From contig JALHSP010000119.1 in assembly GCA_022865305.1 (NCBI GenBank), positions 1 through 64,000 of the forward strand: a stretch of 64,000 nucleotides of DNA, read 5' to 3'. Origin of the DNA: Bacteroidales bacterium. GTDB lineage: Bacteria > Bacteroidota > Bacteroidia > Bacteroidales > VadinHA17. How positions within the stretch are numbered: position 1 is the first letter of the stretch; each line of letters opens with the position of its first letter. Position numbers and translations under genes: made by a program. Below, piece by piece: positions 59,501 to 64,000 of this stretch. The notes under the pieces are model-generated. The model did not search any database. It was not told the DNA's origin and worked only from the letters and a program-made list of their open reading frames with translations.

Positions 59501-62158
59501 ATGCTGCTTGTAGACTGGCCATGGGAATATGGAATGAAAGGCAATACTGAAGGAGCTACTCTTCTGGCTGTCAGCACCGATAAGGAAAAATATAATCCCG
59601 GTGATGAGATTAAATTGTCATTCCCTTCTCCCGAAAATGCTATGGCTATAGTTACACTTGAAAACGCAACAGGTGTTCTGGATGAGATCCGTTCAGTTAC
59701 AGGAAAATCAAATACAGAGGTCCGGTTTAAGGCACGACCTGAAATGGCACCAAATGTTTATGCCTTTGTAACAGTTGTTCAGCCCCATAGCCAAAGTATA
59801 AATGACATGCCGGTAAGGTTATACGGAATTGTCCCTGTAATGGTTGAGGACGCCGAAACACGTCTTTCCCCCCAAATAAGCATGCCTGATGAGGTACGAT
59901 CTCAAAAATCCTTCGAAATAATAGTAAGTGAGGAAAACAGGAAAGCGATGACTTATACCTTAGCAGTGGTTGATGAGGGACTGCTCGATATTACAGGATT
60001 CAGAACACCCGATCCATGGAATTATTTTTATGCCCGTGAAGCTCTCGGTGTACAGACATGGGATCTGTACGATTTTGTCCTCGGAGCTTACGGAGGGACT
60101 CTTGAGAGGATTTTTGCAATTGGCGGCGATGAAACAGTTGCCGATAAGTCAGCCAATAAAGCCCGTCGGTTTGTTCCTGTTGTAAAATTTCTTGGACCGT
60201 TCACCCTCGGACAGGGTAAAACCAACACTCATTCTCTTACCCTGCCTCAGTACACCGGTTCTGTTAAAACAATGGTAATTGCAGGAAGCGACAGAGCTTT
60301 CGGTGCTTCAGAAAAGTCAGTGTTTGTAAAAGATCCTTTGATGGTCCTGGTGACAGCACCAAGAGTGATCAGTCCTGGAGAAAAAGCAGCCCTCCCGGTT
60401 ACTCTTTTTATTCAGAAAGAAAATATCCGGGATATTTCGGTTAAGGCTGAAGGAAATGATCTGATACGCTTTGAAGAGACAATGAAAAGCCTTTCTGTTT
60501 CTGAACAGGGAGAAAAGGATACTGAATTTGCTTTCATTGCCGGTGAAAAAACAGGAATTGCTAAAATAAAGGTTACTGCTTCCGGGGGCGGAGAGACAGC
60601 TGTATATGAGCTGGAGCTTGAAATAAGGAGCCCGAATCCTTCCGAAACCCGTGCTGAAATGAAGGTACTGCGACCTGGAGAAAAATGGGAAACAACATTT
60701 AAACCATTCGGAATTGACGGATCCAATTCTGCTATTCTTGAAGTATCTGCGCTTCCTTCCGTTAACCTTGAAAAAAGGCTTGATTATCTGCTTAATTACC
60801 CCCACGGTTGTTCTGAACAGATAACCTCTGCCGCTTTCCCTCAATTGTGGCTAAAAGACTTTGCCAAAAATAACTCAGACATAGCACAAAAATCTTCTGT
60901 CAACATTAAAGAAGCTATCAACAAGCTCATTTCCAGGCAAATGGTAAATGGGGGAATTGCACTCTGGCCTGGTTCTTACCAGCCTGATAACTGGGTCACT
61001 TCATATACCGGCCATTTTATGATGGAAGCTGAACGTCTTGGTTATAACATCCCCTCCGGCTTCAGGCAGAAATGGATCAGGTTCCAGAGGAAAACAGCTC
61101 AGGAGTGGCGGTTCGATGCCAGGTATAAATATAGTGCCAACGACCAGGCATACAGGCTTTTTACCCTGGCGCTTGCCGGGCAGCCCGAGAAGGCGGCGAT
61201 GAACAGGCTGAGAGAATCAGCAAGCATTCCCAAATTATCGCAGTGGTTGCTGGCGGCTGCATTTGCAACAAGCGGCAGACCGGAGGTGGCAGGAAACCTG
61301 CTCGATTTGCGATCAGTTGATACAGAACCGGAATATTTTAACTATTACTTCGGTAGCCAGATACGTGATAAATCAATTGTCCTGTATACCCTTACAGTTT
61401 TGAAAAATGAGGAACAGGCACTTCCTCTCCTTAAAGAGATATGCGATAATCTCAATAAAGATTCATGGTACAGCACTCAGTCGCTTGCATGGGGTCTTTT
61501 TGCCTATATGAAATGGGTTGAAATGATCCCGGAAACAAATAGTCCTGCAAAGGTTAAAATCACCGTCAACGGGGACAGAACAGATCAGACAATTCCTTCA
61601 AAACAATTATTGTCGGAGAACCTTAAGATAACCGGAGGAACAAATTCACTTTCTGTTGAAAGTACATCTGAAAGTCCTGTTTATGCCACACTCATCAGGA
61701 AAGGGATTCCTCTTGTTTCTGACTTTGTAAGAGAAGAGAAAGGTCTGAGTATGAAGGTGGAATATTTAAATATGGATCTGAAGCCGATGGATCAGAAGAA
61801 TCTTGTTCAGGGCTCTGATTTTATGATGGTTGTTAAAGTTGCTAATAATACCTTTTCGCGGGTTGAGAATATTGCACTTACTGAAATGGTGCCATCAGGA
61901 TGGGAAATACTAAATACCCGCCTGTTTGAAGCAAACCGGGGCATAAAAGAAAGTTCATATGATTACCGCGATTTCAGGGACGATCGTGTAAATACCTATT
62001 TTAGCCTTGGGCAGGGAGAAACGAAGACATTTGTGCTTATTTTAAATGCAGCATACAAAGGAGAATTCTTCCAGCCGTCAGTATGGTGCGAAGCGATGTA
62101 CACTGACAATTGCTATGCAAGGTATCCCGGAACACCGGTAAAGGTAACCGGTCAGTAA
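56591..62158 (+). CDS. bacterial alpha-2-macroglobulin lipoprotein (YfhM-like)
   Basis: An 1855-residue protein from ATG 56591, where a lipoprotein signal begins (MKAVKSILLFVSIFLVTSCG, lipobox VTSC); an in-frame ATG at 56564 is possible. The early DEL-like beta domains are followed by MG domains (VFIYGERDVWRPGDSIFLSV near residue 633 is the MG1/YfhM start). NYPHGCSEQITSAAFPQLWL near residue 1406 is the thioester site (C-S-E-Q). The C-terminal receptor-like domain ends the protein. It traps proteases in the periplasm. The pbpC gene starts one base after it, as in the E. coli yfhM-pbpC pair. Confidence 0.92.
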   Translation: MKAVKSILLFVSIFLVTSCGPKDNKIIKQPLIRTQELTQNILPIDKGFSEYISGYTSGIVPANSVIEIRFTREFAEKAKKQTPPGLFVTEPFIKGNTEWADETTLVFRPAKLLDPGKTYSIEVNINKLAEVKQRLKVFPIRIQTLKKDFSIATGTLECHSAEGNTYILNGEIVASDFIEKAEVETYLDAKLEKKKMAITWDHSDNLIHKFTIGEIPRSDKAQELVLKWDGTAAGVDQKGSSTVSIPALGEFSVLGIKTQTGEDQKIDILFSDPVDESQDLDGLVYLENAPVTTTSINSNIVTLIPSGPLQSVYTLYVESSVKNKTGASLSYVFSTKVDFSGVNPGIKLAGNGVILPSSQNLIFPFKAANLKAVDLKIIKIFENNLPYFLQENDINTGNYVKRFGRPVYSGRIDLLSGTETSTGSWNLYTIDLADYIDVEPGVLYKVQLGMRKSYALFPCAETGEESRYEELLQQSQELSQRYWDDSENYYEDSEDGIYYSFGFNWNERKDPCKEAFYSPDKNVTRNILASNLGLIAKKGEDNILHVIVNDLLTALPVSEVGIEVYDYQMQQIVNGNTNQDGFVSLNCERKPFLIIAKKDKDRNYLKVNDGASLSLSSFDVSGNKPEKGIKVFIYGERDVWRPGDSIFLSVFIKDMKSDLPQDHPVQFELINPLEQKIDNQIQKLEGNNLLVFTTKTSPDAVTGNYRAVFKIGGATFSKRIRIETIKPNRLKINLTFPGDILGGSAQGATGTLNVKWLNGSVAKNLKSSVEYILKHTKTEFENYRQYIFDDPVTGFYSETVNIFDDAIDENGNATIKFDPGRELDAPGMLNAIFTAKVQEQGGDESIIQTTSKYAPFPVFVGINLPGLKGKSRMLFTDADNEVKVVTVDEKGKPVRSEVEMTVYKLSYRWWWESDAENLAYYISNKIYKPVIRKTITTSGGEGSFTFNINKNEWGRYLIRATTPAGHSTGKMLLVDWPWEYGMKGNTEGATLLAVSTDKEKYNPGDEIKLSFPSPENAMAIVTLENATGVLDEIRSVTGKSNTEVRFKARPEMAPNVYAFVTVVQPHSQSINDMPVRLYGIVPVMVEDAETRLSPQISMPDEVRSQKSFEIIVSEENRKAMTYTLAVVDEGLLDITGFRTPDPWNYFYAREALGVQTWDLYDFVLGAYGGTLERIFAIGGDETVADKSANKARRFVPVVKFLGPFTLGQGKTNTHSLTLPQYTGSVKTMVIAGSDRAFGASEKSVFVKDPLMVLVTAPRVISPGEKAALPVTLFIQKENIRDISVKAEGNDLIRFEETMKSLSVSEQGEKDTEFAFIAGEKTGIAKIKVTASGGGETAVYELELEIRSPNPSETRAEMKVLRPGEKWETTFKPFGIDGSNSAILEVSALPSVNLEKRLDYLLNYPHGCSEQITSAAFPQLWLKDFAKNNSDIAQKSSVNIKEAINKLISRQMVNGGIALWPGSYQPDNWVTSYTGHFMMEAERLGYNIPSGFRQKWIRFQRKTAQEWRFDARYKYSANDQAYRLFTLALAGQPEKAAMNRLRESASIPKLSQWLLAAAFATSGRPEVAGNLLDLRSVDTEPEYFNYYFGSQIRDKSIVLYTLTVLKNEEQALPLLKEICDNLNKDSWYSTQSLAWGLFAYMKWVEMIPETNSPAKVKITVNGDRTDQTIPSKQLLSENLKITGGTNSLSVESTSESPVYATLIRKGIPLVSDFVREEKGLSMKVEYLNMDLKPMDQKNLVQGSDFMMVVKVANNTFSRVENIALTEMVPSGWEILNTRLFEANRGIKESSYDYRDFRDDRVNTYFSLGQGETKTFVLILNAAYKGEFFQPSVWCEAMYTDNCYARYPGTPVKVTGQ

Positions 62159-62159
62159 C

Positions 62160-64000
62160 TTGAATCGTAAACTTAAAATAATATTGATAGCAACCGGAGT
62201 AGTTCTTACCCCGGTTTTGCTTTCACCATTTCCACGATTCCGATTGCCAATGTCAACAGTTGTGGAGGCTCGCGACGGCAGCCTTCTGGGGGCACGAATT
62301 GCTGATGATGGCCAGTGGAGATTCCCCGGTTATACTGAAGTTCCGGAGAAATTTGAAAAAGCATTGCTCACATTTGAGGACAGGTATTTCTACTGGCATC
62401 CTGGAATAAATCCTGTTTCTATAATCAGGGCTTTGGTTTTAAATATAAATGCCGGAGAAATTGTCAGCGGGGGCAGCACTATCACGATGCAGGTAGCGCG
62501 TCTCGCGCGTGGAAACATACGGCGCAGCTATTCTGAAAAAATCATTGAGATGCTTTCTGCATTGAAGCTGGAACTATTCCGGTCAAAAAAGGCAATTCTT
62601 AATATATATGCTGCCAATGCTCCTTTTGGTGGTAATATCGTTGGACTTGAGGCTGCAGCCTGGCGGTATACAGGTAAACATTCGGAGGATATAACCTGGG
62701 CGGAAGCTGCTGGTCTTGCCGTTCTCCCGAATTCTCCTGCGCTGGTCTTCCCTGGCAGGAATAAGGAGATCCTTAAAACACGACGCGATAACCTTTTAAG
62801 AAAACTCTATCAGAGGGAATGTTTTGATTCTCTTACTTTAATCCTTGCCCTTGATGAACCTCTTCCCGGAGAGCCAAAACCATTACCTGTTAAAGCACCG
62901 CACCTTACTGATTACTTTTTTCTAAATAACAAAGGAGAAACAATCAGAACTACTATTGATCCTGAAATGCAGGAAAGAGCAACAGAAATTATAAATGCCC
63001 ACCAGAAAGATCTTTCCGGCAATTTTATTAATAATTCAGCAGGTATTATTATCCGTGTAAGTACAGGCGAGGTGCTGGCCTATGTCGGTAACAGCACTCC
63101 TGAAAATTATGCAGAGCATGGAGGAGATGTTGATATTATCAGGTCACAGCGCAGTACCGGCAGCATCCTTAAACCCATTCTGTATGCAGCAATGCAGCAG
63201 TCGGGAGATATCCTTCCCAACACACTTATAGCTGATATCCCTACAAGGTTTACAGGTTTCTCACCGAAGAATTTCGATCAGACATACAGCGGAGCAGTTC
63301 CGGCTTCTTCAGCTCTTTCACAGTCGCTGAATATCCCGGCAGTTAAAATGCTCCAGATATATAATCCGGGGAAGTTTCTGGAACTGCTTCGTGAAACAGG
63401 ATTTACAACTTTCCGTAAATCAGCTGATCATTATGGTCTCTCTCTTATTCTTGGTGGCGGGGAAACTTCACTTTGGGAACTTGCCGGAGTATATGCCTCC
63501 CTGTCGAGAGTCCTCAACAGGTATATTGCGGAAAAAAAATATTATAAGGAAGATTATCATCCTCCACTCCTGCTCGTTCGTAATGAACCGGCATCTGATA
63601 AAACAGAAGAGATCAGTCCTCCGCTTACAGCCTCATCAATCTGGCTTACCTATGAAGCACTTCAAAAAGTTAACAGACCAGAGAGCGAAGCAGGATGGCA
63701 ATACTTTAATTCTTCACACAACCTTGCCTGGAAAACAGGGACAAGCTTTGGTTTCAGGGATGCCTGGGCACTCGGAACAACACCTGAATATGTTATCGGA
63801 GTATGGGCAGGGAATGCCGATGGTGAAGGAAGACCCGGACTTACAGGTTTAAGTACCGCTGCTCCTGTATTATTCGACCTTTTTAATATGATGGAGGCTG
63901 GCAGATGGTTTGAAGCACCGGCCGAAGATATGACTTTAATCCGTATTTGTTCTAAAAGCGGCTTCCGTGCTGGATCTGATTGCCCCGAAACGGAAGAAAC
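62160..64000 (+). CDS. pbpC: penicillin-binding protein 1C (partial, runs off the window)
   Basis: The open frame starts at TTG 62160, right after the alpha-2-macroglobulin stop, and opens with a membrane helix (LKIILIATGVVLTPVLLSPF). No ATG lies before the conserved part except MSTVVEARDG, which would skip the helix. FEDRYFYWHPGINP carries the GT51 glutamate near residue 73, and GGSTITMQVARLARGN its partner motif. The transpeptidase has S-I-L-K in GSILKPILYAAMQQ near residue 335, S-L-N in SQSLNIPA, and K-T-G in WKTGTS near residue 525. It builds and cross-links peptidoglycan. The C-terminus lies outside the window. Confidence 0.92.
   Translation, partial: MNRKLKIILIATGVVLTPVLLSPFPRFRLPMSTVVEARDGSLLGARIADDGQWRFPGYTEVPEKFEKALLTFEDRYFYWHPGINPVSIIRALVLNINAGEIVSGGSTITMQVARLARGNIRRSYSEKIIEMLSALKLELFRSKKAILNIYAANAPFGGNIVGLEAAAWRYTGKHSEDITWAEAAGLAVLPNSPALVFPGRNKEILKTRRDNLLRKLYQRECFDSLTLILALDEPLPGEPKPLPVKAPHLTDYFFLNNKGETIRTTIDPEMQERATEIINAHQKDLSGNFINNSAGIIIRVSTGEVLAYVGNSTPENYAEHGGDVDIIRSQRSTGSILKPILYAAMQQSGDILPNTLIADIPTRFTGFSPKNFDQTYSGAVPASSALSQSLNIPAVKMLQIYNPGKFLELLRETGFTTFRKSADHYGLSLILGGGETSLWELAGVYASLSRVLNRYIAEKKYYKEDYHPPLLLVRNEPASDKTEEISPPLTASSIWLTYEALQKVNRPESEAGWQYFNSSHNLAWKTGTSFGFRDAWALGTTPEYVIGVWAGNADGEGRPGLTGLSTAAPVLFDLFNMMEAGRWFEAPAEDMTLIRICSKSGFRAGSDCPETEE

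Noticed and set aside
63391..63852. 153-aa frame inside the pbpC region
   Set aside because: The PBP1C frame runs through this whole region with all catalytic motifs, so this other frame is a shadow.

Overview
The window looks like a chromosomal piece of an environmental member of the Bacteroidota, most likely Bacteroidales or a close relative. The evidence is: promoter-like TTTG / TAnnTTTG boxes instead of sigma70 boxes, few recognisable Shine-Dalgarno sites, two large secreted proteins ending in a type IX secretion (T9SS) C-terminal sorting domain, a NusG-like (UpxY-type) antiterminator, a eukaryote-like isoleucyl-tRNA synthetase, and a Wza/Wzc export pair. Genus cannot be named from sequence alone.

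Layout. Positions 1-31070 hold one long minus-strand exopolysaccharide/O-antigen locus. In transcription order it runs: WecD-like acetyltransferase, GT2, WecE-like aminotransferase, a membrane protein, Wza, (insertions), Wzc, GT2, methyltransferase, LPG-synthase-type membrane protein, a membrane glycosyltransferase-like protein, the CDP-glucose branch rfbF-rfbG with an RmlC-like epimerase, two more DegT-type aminotransferases, acyltransferases (FemAB-like, hexapeptide, GNAT), polymerase/ligase, flippase, an SDR epimerase and two glycosyltransferases. The locus decays at its 3' end: a remnant of an N-acetyl sugar amidotransferase, a frameshifted ATP-grasp gene, and an IS3-type transposase end at the window edge. 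Positions 31140-43562 carry small accessory genes, two T9SS cargo proteins, a very short peptide gene, a hicBA remnant, a Wzi-like outer-membrane protein and a priming sugar transferase. Positions 43721-64000 are mostly core genes: NusG-like factor, DksA-like factor, UDP-glucuronate decarboxylase, ileS, cobB-ubiX-UPF0306, ribE, a rhodanese, dnaG, a lipoprotein, and an alpha-2-macroglobulin/PBP1C pair.

Most unusual feature. Many intergenic gaps contain short quasi-tandem 'word' repeats (units about 7-9 bp, different words at each site). They repeatedly occur as two arms in inverted orientation around one small gene: four intact four-helix-bundle (S23/IVS-type) genes and a hicBA module. A GIY-YIG gene sits in a related, simpler arrangement: its start and stop codons lie inside a pair of inverted repeats, and the whole 300-bp unit interrupts a fifth four-helix-bundle gene. 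Several other sites have the two inverted arms with nothing between them. Together this looks like a family of very small, hairpin-bounded cassettes, reminiscent of the intervening sequences known in some 23S rRNA genes but here sitting between protein genes.

Limits. All calls come from reading the sequence and translations; no database search or structure prediction was run. No tRNA, rRNA or CRISPR array was recognised.
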